Assembly: GCA_001603805.1 (NCBI GenBank) | Contig: LUZY01000008.1 | Span: 1-64,000, forward strand | Direction of reading: 5' to 3' | DNA length: 64,000 nucleotides | Source: Deferribacterales bacterium Deferri_01 | GTDB lineage: Bacteria; Chrysiogenota; Deferribacteres; Deferribacterales; Geovibrionaceae | Part shown: positions 1 through 8,266 of the stretch, one piece after another | How the letters are laid out: each line of letters begins with the position of its first letter | Numbering within the stretch: position 1 is the stretch's first letter | Translations under genes and position numbers: made by a program | Notes under the pieces: generated by a model | The model's input: only the letters and a program-made list of their open reading frames with translations | What the model was told of the DNA's origin: nothing | The model's database searches: none

Positions 1-407
1 CTTGCCCCGTTGGTGCAATTTATAAAAGAAAAGAGGACGGCATAGTCATAGTAGACCGTGACAAATGCCAGAACATCCGTTCCTGCGCTGTGGCGTGCCC
101 TTACGGCGCTCCTCAGTTCGGAGACGATGAGTCCGAACCTGTTAAGAAAGCAAGCTGGGCAGTAGCTCACCCTGTGCAGAAATGTACTTTCTGCTGGGAC
201 AGGCTTGATGATGGTCTTGCGCCTTCATGTGTGGCTGCATGCCCCCAGAGAGCGCTTGACTTCGGCACAGTGGAAGAGATCAGCGCAAAATACCCCACTG
301 CGATAAGAACAGCAGTAGGTATGCCTGATTCATCAAAAGACTCTAACGGTAATACCCTTACTTCAGGAGATACAGTACCTTCAATTTTCTTTAAACCGAA
401 GAACTAA
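1..407 (+). CDS. DMSO-reductase-type iron-sulfur subunit B (DmsB/PsrB-like), 3' part
   Basis: This is the C-terminal part of a four-cluster ferredoxin-like electron-transfer subunit; the gene starts before the window and is read in the frame beginning at base 3. Visible are the end of one cluster (CPVGA), a second cluster region CQNIRSCAVACPYGAP, and the family signature KCTFCWDRLDDGLAPSCVAACPQRALDFG. Such subunits pass electrons between a membrane quinol anchor and a molybdopterin catalytic subunit (DMSO, polysulfide, nitrite or similar oxidoreductases). The partner subunits must lie upstream, so the substrate cannot be told. One cluster has Ile (codon 75-77) where the family normally has its second Cys (C-x2-C-x2-C-x3-CP), which could give a [3Fe-4S] centre. 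The family call is firm and the substrate is unknown. Confidence 0.85.
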   Translation, partial: CPVGAIYKRKEDGIVIVDRDKCQNIRSCAVACPYGAPQFGDDESEPVKKASWAVAHPVQKCTFCWDRLDDGLAPSCVAACPQRALDFGTVEEISAKYPTAIRTAVGMPDSSKDSNGNTLTSGDTVPSIFFKPKN

Positions 408-420
408 ACGAGGGGGGAAC

Positions 421-445
421 GACCGTCTGTTTCCTCCTGACGGTC
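421..445 (+). terminator. Hairpin after the DmsB-like gene
   Basis: Seven-base perfect stem gaccgtc/gacggtc (421-427 and 439-445) with an 11-base loop, 13 bases after the stop. No T-run follows, so this is either a weak terminator or an mRNA 3'-end hairpin. Confidence 0.4.
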
Positions 446-472
446 ACCCGCAACATGATCGAACCAAAATAT

Positions 473-504
473 TTGCCGGAGCGGAGTTACTTCTGCTCCG
501 GCAA
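473..504. terminator. Hairpin between convergent genes
   Basis: Ten-base stem ttgccggagc/gctccggcaa (473-482 and 495-504). It overlaps the last codons of the minus-strand REC-HDOD gene. Read on the minus strand it is followed by a short T-rich stretch, so it probably ends the signalling operon and may also stop plus-strand readthrough. Confidence 0.5.
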
Positions 505-1692
505 TATCTCCTTAAGCATCTCTGCGGTTTTCAGTGCAGCATCATGGCTTATCAGTTCTTTGCCGCACGTTTCAAGTAGGCTGCTGTCGATTTCTATGCC
601 GTTTTCAATTGCCGCAGTTATCTTTGACACAGCGCATAGGGCGGCGGCGATTATTCTGTTTTCCGAAGAAGCCTCCTCCGGATTGTTCTGATAAAGCATT
701 ATTTCAATAGTACCGAACGGCATATTGTAAAGGTCCAGAAAATAGCCTGTTATATGTGTGCTGAGGTCTGTTTTTATGTTAAGAAGCATTTCTGCTTCCG
801 AAAAAGAGCATGAGTGTTGGGCTGCGGCAGCGAGTGTCTGTTCATATCTTTCTTGCCGGAAGCAGAGCAGGATTATTTCCCCTATGCAGGATAAAAGTCC
901 TGCTGTGGAGGCTATGCTTTTATTGTATTCCTGTCCTGTCTGGCGAAGGCAGAAATCAATCCCTTTATTAAGTATCAGTCCTTTGCTGAAAATAGCTGAA
1001 AGTTTAGAGTCATTTACTGAATAAAGTGTATTTTCGGTCATTTTATAAATAAGAACTATTTCCCTTACGGCATTCAGCCCGATCATAAGCACCGTCTGTT
1101 CCAGTGAGGAATATTCTTTACCTCCGTAAAACACGGAATTGCCTATTTGCATTATCTTAGCGGTAAGAGATACATCTTCTTTCAGGATACCTGTGATCGT
1201 ATCCACAGGGGCTCCGTTTTCAATGGCTTTGTCAAGTCGGATATATATTTCAGGCAGGCTGGGCAGTTTTTCAAGCCTGCTGAAAATTGTTATAAGCTCT
1301 TTGTCTTTTATCCGGTGCATGGTGGAAATTATATGAATAAGCTTTTCCGGCAGATTATATTCGTTCCATGGTTTTTTATAATATGCCATGGCGATGCCTT
1401 TCCCTATGGCATGGGTTATTGCATCAGTTTCCACGTATCCGCTGAGTATAGCCCTGAATGTGTTCGGATATTTTTCTTTTATCTGTGTAAGGAGCTGAAT
1501 TCCGTTAACATCAGGCATTTTATAGTCACTCAATATCAGATCCACGCTGTTCTCAGACATTATTTTTAATGCTTCAGCCGCACCGCATGCTGTCAGAACC
1601 CGTACTTTGCTCCCGAAAAAGCGTCTTTTAAGAGAATTGAGGATGTTCTGCTCATCGTCAACTATCAGAATAGTTCCCGCTTCATGATCCAT
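487..1692 (-). CDS. Response regulator with HDOD output domain
   Basis: REC receiver domain (about residues 6-125) with acidic pair D12/D13, phosphoacceptor D56 in LILSDYKMPD and Lys107 in the YYKKPW segment. It is followed by an HDOD domain (about 135-330, containing LPSLPEIYIRLDKAIENG and MQIGNSVFYGG). HDOD proteins are HD-fold domains usually lacking phosphodiesterase residues and act as scaffolds or regulators in signalling. Its start overlaps the end of the upstream soluble kinase gene by 11 bases, so the two are translationally coupled and that kinase is its likely phosphodonor. It is the last gene of the five-gene minus-strand operon. The target is unknown. Confidence 0.9.
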   Translation of the reverse strand: MDHEAGTILIVDDEQNILNSLKRRFFGSKVRVLTACGAAEALKIMSENSVDLILSDYKMPDVNGIQLLTQIKEKYPNTFRAILSGYVETDAITHAIGKGIAMAYYKKPWNEYNLPEKLIHIISTMHRIKDKELITIFSRLEKLPSLPEIYIRLDKAIENGAPVDTITGILKEDVSLTAKIMQIGNSVFYGGKEYSSLEQTVLMIGLNAVREIVLIYKMTENTLYSVNDSKLSAIFSKGLILNKGIDFCLRQTGQEYNKSIASTAGLLSCIGEIILLCFRQERYEQTLAAAAQHSCSFSEAEMLLNIKTDLSTHITGYFLDLYNMPFGTIEIMLYQNNPEEASSENRIIAAALCAVSKITAAIENGIEIDSSLLETCGKELISHDAALKTAEMLKEILPEQK

Positions 1693-2839
1693 TTTCTTCT
1701 TCCGCCTCTTGCATAATAGGGATTCGGAACAAGAATTCCGCTCCTTGTTCGGGGTTATTTCTTACAGTTATACTGCCTTTATGTTTGTTTACTATTATAT
1801 CATATGAAACATTCAGTCCAAGCCCCGTTCCCTCGCCTACGGGTTTTGTTGTGAAAAAAGGTTCAAAAACCTTTTCGATATTTTCAGGGGATATCCCGGG
1901 GCCGTCATCTGAGAGTGAGCAGCAGGCAAAGCCATCTTCTTTCCATGTTTTGATAATAATCTGCCCGGTGTCCATTCTTTTCTGCTGTTTTATAGCCTGA
2001 ACAGCATTAAGCAGAATATTCAGCAGCACCTGACTGATTTCCCCGGTATTAAATATGAAATCCGGCAGGTCTCCTGCTTCGATTATGACATCGGCAATAA
2101 ATTTGAATTCGCTTTTTGCTATTGAAACTGTATTTTCAACTGCAGCATTAAGGTTGTCCCGCTTTATTCTGTCTGCATCAGAACGGGCAAAAGCCAGCAG
2201 GTTTGCAACTATTCCTGTTATTCTTTTGAACCCTTCTTCAGACTCCTGAAAAATATCTTCTGTGTCCTGAATTATATCATTAATTCTGTATTCGCTCTTA
2301 ACTTCTTCAAAAACTTCAGGCTCTATCAGTCTGCCTGCCGCTGAGATGAAATTTCTTATCTCAGAAGCGTAGTTTTTGAGAACGTCAAAGTTGCAGGATA
2401 TAAAACCGATGGGGTTGTTCAGATCATGGGCTATTCCTGCGGAAAGCTGACCGATTGCTGCAAGTTTTTCCTGCCTGAACAGAGCTTCCTGAGGGATTTT
2501 TATCTGGCTGCATGTGCATAGTTTATTCCGGTGAATAAATTCTTTCAGCTCTTCTGTTTCTTCTTTGCTTTTTCTTTCCCTGATCTCCAGTTCCATTATT
2601 TTCGCAAAGATTTCCGCTTCATCCAGAGAAAAGTTCGGGGAAATATCTGTTATTTTCATGAGCTGATCGCCCATACATATATATATGGCACCGGTCAAGT
2701 TTTTTTCCGTTTCTGTTTTACTGACAATTTCCGCTTTGCATCCGGCAGTTTTCATAAAATGACTGAGCGCAGCTTTAGTGTATTCATCTGCACAGCTCTG
2801 AGCTGTACTGATCTTTTGTATCATCCACTTGTCAGACAT
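1682..2839 (-). CDS. Soluble sensor histidine kinase
   Basis: Cytoplasmic histidine kinase of 385 residues with no membrane segment. The N-terminal ~115 residues match no sensor domain I recognise and contain several Cys (16, 34, 55, 108, 110). Then come the H-box AGIAHDLNNP (phospho-accepting His138), N-box NILLNA (near 274-279), G1 DDGPG (311-315) and G2 GTGLGL (337-342). It has the AHDLNNPIGFI H-box form also found in its upstream neighbour, with which it shares the whole transmitter layout. The genes overlap by 8 bases with the membrane kinase and 11 with the REC-HDOD gene. The Cys-rich N-terminus could sense redox state, metals or a partner protein (inference). Confidence 0.9.
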   Translation of the reverse strand: MSDKWMIQKISTAQSCADEYTKAALSHFMKTAGCKAEIVSKTETEKNLTGAIYICMGDQLMKITDISPNFSLDEAEIFAKIMELEIRERKSKEETEELKEFIHRNKLCTCSQIKIPQEALFRQEKLAAIGQLSAGIAHDLNNPIGFISCNFDVLKNYASEIRNFISAAGRLIEPEVFEEVKSEYRINDIIQDTEDIFQESEEGFKRITGIVANLLAFARSDADRIKRDNLNAAVENTVSIAKSEFKFIADVIIEAGDLPDFIFNTGEISQVLLNILLNAVQAIKQQKRMDTGQIIIKTWKEDGFACCSLSDDGPGISPENIEKVFEPFFTTKPVGEGTGLGLNVSYDIIVNKHKGSITVRNNPEQGAEFLFRIPIMQEAEEENGS

Positions 2840-4949
2840 TTTCTCCTCCTGTGAGCGGCAGCATTATTGTGAATTTAGCCCCGTTATCATTTTCTGCTGT
2901 GAGCATACCCTTGTGTTTATTGACGATGATGTCATAAGAAATGCTGAGTCCAAGCCCTGTGCCTTTTCCGGGAGCTTTTGTGGTAAAGAAAGGATCAAAA
3001 ACCCTGTTCAGCAGATTTTCAGGTATTCCCTTTCCGTTGTCTTTGATGATGCACACAGCGTAGTTGTTTTCACGGGCGGTTCTGATTTCTATCCGCCCGT
3101 CTGCTGTGCTTCTGCCGTCAGATGCCAGAGACTGAGCAGCGTTGACAATTATATTAAGAAGAACCTGATTTATTTCACCGCCGTTGCATGCAATGTGCGG
3201 GAGTCCGGAGTCCAAAACTGTTTCCACTTCCGCCACATACTTAACTTCATTTCTGGCAACTTTTAGTGTACTTAAGATCCCTTCGTTGAGGTCATATCCG
3301 GCGTTACTGCTGTCTGTGTCTATTCTGGAAAAGTCACGGAGACTGTTGATAATCGCAGTAATCCTTGAAAATCCATGGTCTGATTCGCTGAATATCTCCT
3401 TTATGTCGCTGATTATATAGTCGATTTGATACTCTTCCCTGATCCGGCTTATTTTTTCAGACGGTGTGTCTGATATTTGTGCGGAGAAATCCTGTTCTTC
3501 AAAATTCTGAACTGAATGCGCAATTTCGTTCATATAAAGAACTGTGGCTTCATAATAGCTTTTAAGAACATCAAAGTTGCTGGAAATAAATCCGATGGGG
3601 TTATTAAGCTCATGGGCCACGCCGGCGGCAAGCTGACCTATGGATGCGAGTTTTTCCTGCTGGAGCATTCTGGTCTGAGTTACAGACAGCATTTTATTCA
3701 GTTTTTCGGATTCCTCATAAAGCTTCTGTAATTCAACATGTGATTCAGAGAGTTCCTTCGTGCGTTCCTGAACAAGTGTTTCCAGGTGTTCTTTATGAAG
3801 CTCAAGTTCCTCTTTCAGCTCATATATCCTTGTGACATCGTACCATATGTCAATAAATTCGATCACTTCACCGCTTGTGTCACAAATCGGGTTTACCGTA
3901 GCGTTTACATAATATTTTTTTCCGTCTTTTGCGATATTTTCAATCACGTCGTTCCAGATAAAGTGGTTAAGGAGAGTTTCCCAGTAGTCGATGATATCAT
4001 CTGTATTCATTTTATAACTGCGGAGATTATTTATGGGGCAGCCGACTATTTCCTCCTGAGAGTAGCCGGACATGTCATAAAACTTTTTATTGGCGTAAGT
4101 TACTTTTCCTGCTATTGAGGAACGGATTACAATGACGCTTTCATCAATTGCTTTCAGATACTCCTCAAGGTTTTTATTAGTCCGTTTCAGTTCTTCGTTC
4201 TTTTTGGCTATTTCATATGACATGGTGTTGAGCCCTTCCGCAAAGCTTCCCAGTTCATCTCTGCGTAGGATTTCTATATATGTTCCGTAATTGCCCCGGG
4301 ATATCAGATCTATTGCTGTTTTGTATCTTTTCAGAGGTTTCAGGATCATGCTGCTGATGAGAAAAAGCAGACAAAGTGCAACAAGCAGGGATACTATAAC
4401 ATATTGTGTTATAAAAAATTCCATGTATTCCCTGTACATTTTGCTGATGAAGGATTTGTCTGTCTGGATGTATAAAACAGCCTGCACGCTGCTTTTGGAA
4501 TTTACATCGTAAGATGGACCAGTGACCGGTATTGCTGCTTCAAAGGTACCCGCATCTGTGAATCTTTTTTCGATAAGGCTCCCTTCGGCAAGCACTTTAT
4601 CCACTGTTACATGTGAGCATTGTGCTCCCACTTCCGCAGGGTTGTTGCTGGCTATCACTGTATTTTTATTTGAGCATACCATTAAGACATCCATAAACCT
4701 GTTTGAACCGGCATTTTCCATAAGCCGCTGAAGAGACTTATAGTCCTCGTTTCTGAGAAGAGAAGCCACCGACCAGTCAAGGCTTGTGAGGCTGAGTACA
4801 GCCGTTTCCGCAGTTCTGGATTCTGCTTTTTTCATAACACTGTCCTTAAAAAAATAAACAGACGATGTCCCCACAGTTAGGATCATCAGAACGATAAAAA
4901 AAGGAAGTTTGACGAAAAGTGAGTTTCTTCGTCTGAAAACCGTTTTCAT
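2832..4949 (-). CDS. Membrane sensor histidine kinase (periplasmic sensor-HAMP-PAS-HisKA-HATPase)
   Basis: 705 residues: TM1 about 14-34, a periplasmic region of about 145 residues resembling a CACHE-type sensor, TM2 about 179-203, HAMP about 204-255, and PAS about 265-375 (VTYANKKFYDMSGYS). A coiled coil at about 376-430 follows, then H-box AAGVAHELNNP (His446) and an ATPase domain with DNGKGIP and GTGLGLS. It lies 20 bases after a binding-lipoprotein gene and overlaps the next kinase gene by 8 bases. Context suggests the lipoprotein presents a ligand to the periplasmic domain (inference). The two kinases of this operon look like products of transmitter duplication. Confidence 0.93.
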   Translation of the reverse strand: MKTVFRRRNSLFVKLPFFIVLMILTVGTSSVYFFKDSVMKKAESRTAETAVLSLTSLDWSVASLLRNEDYKSLQRLMENAGSNRFMDVLMVCSNKNTVIASNNPAEVGAQCSHVTVDKVLAEGSLIEKRFTDAGTFEAAIPVTGPSYDVNSKSSVQAVLYIQTDKSFISKMYREYMEFFITQYVIVSLLVALCLLFLISSMILKPLKRYKTAIDLISRGNYGTYIEILRRDELGSFAEGLNTMSYEIAKKNEELKRTNKNLEEYLKAIDESVIVIRSSIAGKVTYANKKFYDMSGYSQEEIVGCPINNLRSYKMNTDDIIDYWETLLNHFIWNDVIENIAKDGKKYYVNATVNPICDTSGEVIEFIDIWYDVTRIYELKEELELHKEHLETLVQERTKELSESHVELQKLYEESEKLNKMLSVTQTRMLQQEKLASIGQLAAGVAHELNNPIGFISSNFDVLKSYYEATVLYMNEIAHSVQNFEEQDFSAQISDTPSEKISRIREEYQIDYIISDIKEIFSESDHGFSRITAIINSLRDFSRIDTDSSNAGYDLNEGILSTLKVARNEVKYVAEVETVLDSGLPHIACNGGEINQVLLNIIVNAAQSLASDGRSTADGRIEIRTARENNYAVCIIKDNGKGIPENLLNRVFDPFFTTKAPGKGTGLGLSISYDIIVNKHKGMLTAENDNGAKFTIMLPLTGGENV

Positions 4950-4969
4950 ATATGCTTCTCCTTATATGC

Positions 4970-5890
4970 CTAGGGAAGAAACTCATTCGTAGCGATATTT
5001 TCATAGTCATCACGGTTGACTTGCAGAAAAAAAGCTATTTCATTTATTACCTTATTAAACCTGTCAGAAGAAGGAATGAGTCTGTTCTCCTCTGCGGTAA
5101 AAAAGCGGAAACTTTTGTAAAATAATGCAAAATCTTCCGCAGACATGCCTCCGTTAGCTGCCATAATCCTGAAAGATTTTTCAGGGTGCGTCCTTATGTA
5201 TTCCTGCGCTCTGTACCAGGCTTTTATTATTTTCCTGAGATCTTCGGGGCGTCCGGTAACGAGCTTCTCTGAAGCCATGACGGTGTCAACCATGTAGCCT
5301 GTCAGATCTTTCGTTGTGGATATTATCTTGCCGTTCCCTTTTGCTGCCGCCTCTGAGAGATAAGGTTCGTAGGTGTATAACGCATCGACCTCATTCTTGA
5401 TAAAATGGTCTCTGCCATCGGCAGCAGAGGAGTTCAAAAGCTTAACTTCCCCCAGCGTGATGTCTGCCCGCTGGAGAGTTTTGTATAACAGAAAATGTTC
5501 ATCTGTGTTTATTTCAACGGCAATTGTTTTCCCTCGCAGATAGTTGATCGAATCTATGCCGTTTTTTACAGCCAGACCGTCCCCGCCTTCAACTGTATCG
5601 GATGAGAGGACTATCCGTGCTTTTTCTCCCTTATCTGCAAAATACATTGCGTTGAAGTATGTTGCGTGTGTGATATCCGTATTCCCGAGGTAGAGCGACT
5701 TCATATTGTCTGTCCACGCTGAATAACGGATAATCTCCACCGGCACATCCTCAAAATAGCCCTGCTGTTTGGCAATGTACCATATTTCACAAGGGGGCCA
5801 GTTATTCACCCCTATTCTAACAGGTTCTGTATCACTTTTACAACTGGTTAACATAAGCAAAATAACAGCGATTATTATTGGATATTTCAT
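4970..5890 (-). CDS. Periplasmic substrate-binding lipoprotein (NMT1/SsuA-like)
   Basis: A solute-binding protein of the NMT1/THI5/SsuA-like fold, about 306 residues: short hydrophobic signal, lipobox LMLTSC, then VRIGVNNWPPCEIWYIAKQQGYF and a two-lobe layout with ITHATYFNAM. The ATG at 5890 is preferred over the in-frame ATG at 5905 because an AAGGAG ribosome site sits just before it. No ABC permease or ATPase is next to it. Instead it lies in an operon with a σ54 regulator (42 bases upstream) and two kinases (20 bases downstream). It therefore more likely serves as a ligand receptor for the kinase than for transport, though this is inferred from context only. The ligand is unknown. Confidence 0.85.
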   Translation of the reverse strand: MKYPIIIAVILLMLTSCKSDTEPVRIGVNNWPPCEIWYIAKQQGYFEDVPVEIIRYSAWTDNMKSLYLGNTDITHATYFNAMYFADKGEKARIVLSSDTVEGGDGLAVKNGIDSINYLRGKTIAVEINTDEHFLLYKTLQRADITLGEVKLLNSSAADGRDHFIKNEVDALYTYEPYLSEAAAKGNGKIISTTKDLTGYMVDTVMASEKLVTGRPEDLRKIIKAWYRAQEYIRTHPEKSFRIMAANGGMSAEDFALFYKSFRFFTAEENRLIPSSDRFNKVINEIAFFLQVNRDDYENIATNEFLP

Positions 5891-5932
5891 GTCGGCTCCT
5901 TGCATCTTTTCTATTGCAAGCGCTGTGCCAGT

Positions 5933-7309
5933 TTATCGTTTTTTCTGAATATTCAGTCTTCTGTTAAAGGCTTGCCTGCTGAGTCCAACAATAGCTGCGG
6001 CATCCTTCTGACTGTTGTTTGTTTCCTCCATTGCTTCTTGTATCAGCTTGTCTGTAGCCTGAGTCAGAGTAGGTAGAAATCCGAAAACATCCTTAATTCT
6101 TAGGCTATTTTTTTTAACTAAAGTAATATCTTTAATGTTTAGCTTTAAGATTATTGTGTCCAAAAGGCTTTGCCCTATTTTCTGCTGGAGGGCTGCGTCT
6201 TCAATTATGCTTTTAAGCTCTCTTATATTTCCGGGAAAAGAGTACGAGGCGAGCAGTTCAAATGTCTTTTCATCAGGCTGGTCAGGTATTTTGAGTTCTT
6301 TTGCCGCAGCAGAGTAGAAAAAACGTGCCAGCATAGGTATATCCTGCTTACGTTCACGCAGAGGGGGAAGATCTATCCTGTATGTGCTTAGTCTATAATA
6401 AAGGTCGTTCCGGAAACCTTTTTCCAGCAGAGCTTCCGGCACTCTGTTAATTGCGGTTATTATCCTTGCTGTGCTTTTTTTTGCAGTGTCGCTGCCCAGC
6501 GGGTAATACTCGCCTGTCTGCAAAAGGCGAAGAAGCTTTATCTGGCTTGCTTCCTGAAGGTCGCCTATTTCATCAAGGAAGATAGTGCCGTCTGCTGCTG
6601 TTTCTATCAGCCCGCTTCGTAATTTATCCGCACCGGTGAAGGCTCCTCTCACATGACCGAAAAGAGTGTCTGAAAATACTGAGTCGTCGATGCCTGAAAC
6701 ATCGACGGAAACATACCGCCCTTTGCGTCCGCTTGAGAGGTGCAGCGCTTCTGCCATTATCTCTTTTCCTGTTCCTGTTTCGCCGCATATGAGAACGGGT
6801 TTGGATGTGGGGGCTATGGCTTCAGCATAACGAAAGTTTTTCAGCATGGCTTCATCTGATGTGAGAATCTTGTCGAAGTGATGGGGGTTTTCAAGCTCAT
6901 TTTTAAGCAGATGCCTTGTTATGGAGCCAAGTTCCTCTTCCAGTGACTTCATACGGAAAAGATTTTCCAGCGTGGCTTTCAGCCTGTTGCGGTCAACCGG
7001 TTTTGTGAGATAGTCATAAGCGCCTAAACGGAGATACTCCACAGCGGTTTCGGTACTGTTTTCTCCTGTGACTATTATTACAGGGACTGACGGCACTGAT
7101 GCTTTTATTGCAAGCAGACATTCTCTGCCGTCGGGTCTGGGCATGTTTAAATCAAGCATAACCAGGTCATATCCCATTATTTCGTCACTTCTGAATGACT
7201 GCTCTCCGTCTGTGGATATATCAGCGTGGTAGTCTCCCAGCGCAGCAAGCATTCTTTTTAATGCCTTTAAAAAGAAAATGTCGTCATCTATTATTAGTAT
7301 TTTCCTCAT
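5933..7309 (-). CDS. σ54-dependent response regulator (NtrC family)
   Basis: 458 residues: REC domain with phosphoacceptor D53 and Lys103, then an AAA+ domain with Walker A GETGTGKE (176-183) and σ54-contact motif GAFTGA (222-227). A Walker B-type FLDEIGDL, the arginine-finger region FRNDLYYRL, and a C-terminal Fis-type helix-turn-helix (about 420-455, KDAAAIVGLSRQAFNRRL) follow. It activates σ54 promoters after phosphorylation, probably by the kinases downstream in the operon. It is the first gene of the unit. A TATAAT box lies about 18-23 bases before the start codon. Confidence 0.95.
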   Translation of the reverse strand: MRKILIIDDDIFFLKALKRMLAALGDYHADISTDGEQSFRSDEIMGYDLVMLDLNMPRPDGRECLLAIKASVPSVPVIIVTGENSTETAVEYLRLGAYDYLTKPVDRNRLKATLENLFRMKSLEEELGSITRHLLKNELENPHHFDKILTSDEAMLKNFRYAEAIAPTSKPVLICGETGTGKEIMAEALHLSSGRKGRYVSVDVSGIDDSVFSDTLFGHVRGAFTGADKLRSGLIETAADGTIFLDEIGDLQEASQIKLLRLLQTGEYYPLGSDTAKKSTARIITAINRVPEALLEKGFRNDLYYRLSTYRIDLPPLRERKQDIPMLARFFYSAAAKELKIPDQPDEKTFELLASYSFPGNIRELKSIIEDAALQQKIGQSLLDTIILKLNIKDITLVKKNSLRIKDVFGFLPTLTQATDKLIQEAMEETNNSQKDAAAIVGLSRQAFNRRLNIQKKR

Positions 7310-7326
7310 ATGTCACCTTCTGCTCA

Positions 7327-7332
7327 ATTATA
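7327..7332 (-). promoter_or_regulatory. Possible -10 box of the signalling operon
   Basis: Perfect TATAAT on the minus strand, 18 bases before the ATG at 7309. No good -35 is seen at the right distance and the 5' leader would be very short, so this is only a candidate. Confidence 0.35.
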
Positions 7333-7363
7333 AGCACTGATCTGCAAAAAATTAAGCTGAATA

Positions 7364-7393
7364 GGACATAAAAAAAGACGGACTTCTCCGTCT
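7364..7393 (-). terminator. Rho-independent terminator of the EAL gene
   Basis: Stem agacgga/tccgtct (7376-7382 and 7387-7393) with a four-base loop. On the minus strand it is followed by a run of seven T. It lies about 28 bases after the stop of the EAL gene and separates it from the signalling operon. Confidence 0.85.
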
Positions 7394-7420
7394 CTGTAAT
7401 TAAACATGCCTTATGGCATA

Positions 7421-8050
7421 TTAAACCATTGAAAAAGCTTTTCCTGAGGTAAGTTTCAGTTTTTGATCAGGCATATAATATCCTTGAAAAAAATCTGCAC
7501 CAAGATCACGCATCAGTGCAAAATCGTCTTCATTCTCAACTTTTTCCGCTATTATTACGGAAACATGGTTTCTGAGTTCTGCCATAAGGGGCTTCAGGTA
7601 ACTGCCCGCACTGCGGAATATAGTTTTATCAATTTTTACTCCGTGGGGTTTCAGGCTGAATACAGTCTCCATATTGGCGTTTCCTGTACCGAAGTCGTCA
7701 ATTATAAGCATATGGGCATAGGGTTTAACTTTTTCTATAAACTCAGCGGAGCATTTTCCTCTTTCTGTTATTTCTATGAAGAAATTTGAAGGTAAAAAAG
7801 GAAGCTCATCACAGATCTTATCAATGGCTGCCGGAGAAAGATTCATTGTCCAGAAGTAGTTATCAGAATGAACATATGGAGTGTGCAGCCTCTGGGTATC
7901 CATCATTCTTCTGAAGAGGAAATGCTCAAGCTCAACGTTTTCCGAAGCAAAAAGAACCTGATTCGGAATACCTGTTTCTGCAAGTATCTCACATCCCGCA
8001 ACTTTGAGATTATGACCGTTGATAGAATATATTTTTTCTGATTTAAACAT
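7421..8050 (-). CDS. EAL-domain protein (cyclic-di-GMP phosphodiesterase-like)
   Basis: A stand-alone EAL domain of about 209 residues with no sensor or membrane part. Visible motifs: a degenerate opening (CEILAE in place of ExLLR), MNLSP, FIEITE, the metal-binding IIDDFGTG, KIDKTI, AEKVE (normally EGVE) and FQGYYM. Most catalytic acidic residues and the Lys are present, so it may hydrolyse c-di-GMP, but the altered opening and the EKVE change leave room for a binding-only role. The start at 8050 is chosen because AAGGAGG lies just upstream of it; the ATG at 8065 overlaps that ribosome site. It is monocistronic and has its own terminator. Confidence 0.85.
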   Translation of the reverse strand: MFKSEKIYSINGHNLKVAGCEILAETGIPNQVLFASENVELEHFLFRRMMDTQRLHTPYVHSDNYFWTMNLSPAAIDKICDELPFLPSNFFIEITERGKCSAEFIEKVKPYAHMLIIDDFGTGNANMETVFSLKPHGVKIDKTIFRSAGSYLKPLMAELRNHVSVIIAEKVENEDDFALMRDLGADFFQGYYMPDQKLKLTSGKAFSMV

Positions 8051-8266
8051 GGCGTCCTCCTTCAATGGCGGCAGATTTTCTTGTGTATGCCTTTATACTA
8101 ATCAAAATTCATGCCAAAAAGGCTGTTTGTGTATTATTAAATAGTTTTGCCTGAGGTTAAATTTCAGGGGTACTAGTTATTTAAAATTGTTTTAATGCTC
8201 AAATTAATGTAGTCTCTCTGACAAATTTCCGAATCCCGCCGCAGGGCATATAATGAGGATCATATT

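Noticed and set aside
8249-8254. TATAAT directly before the secreted esterase gene as its promoter
   Set aside because: It is only 12 bases before the ATG and lacks a -35 at the right distance, so I could not support it.
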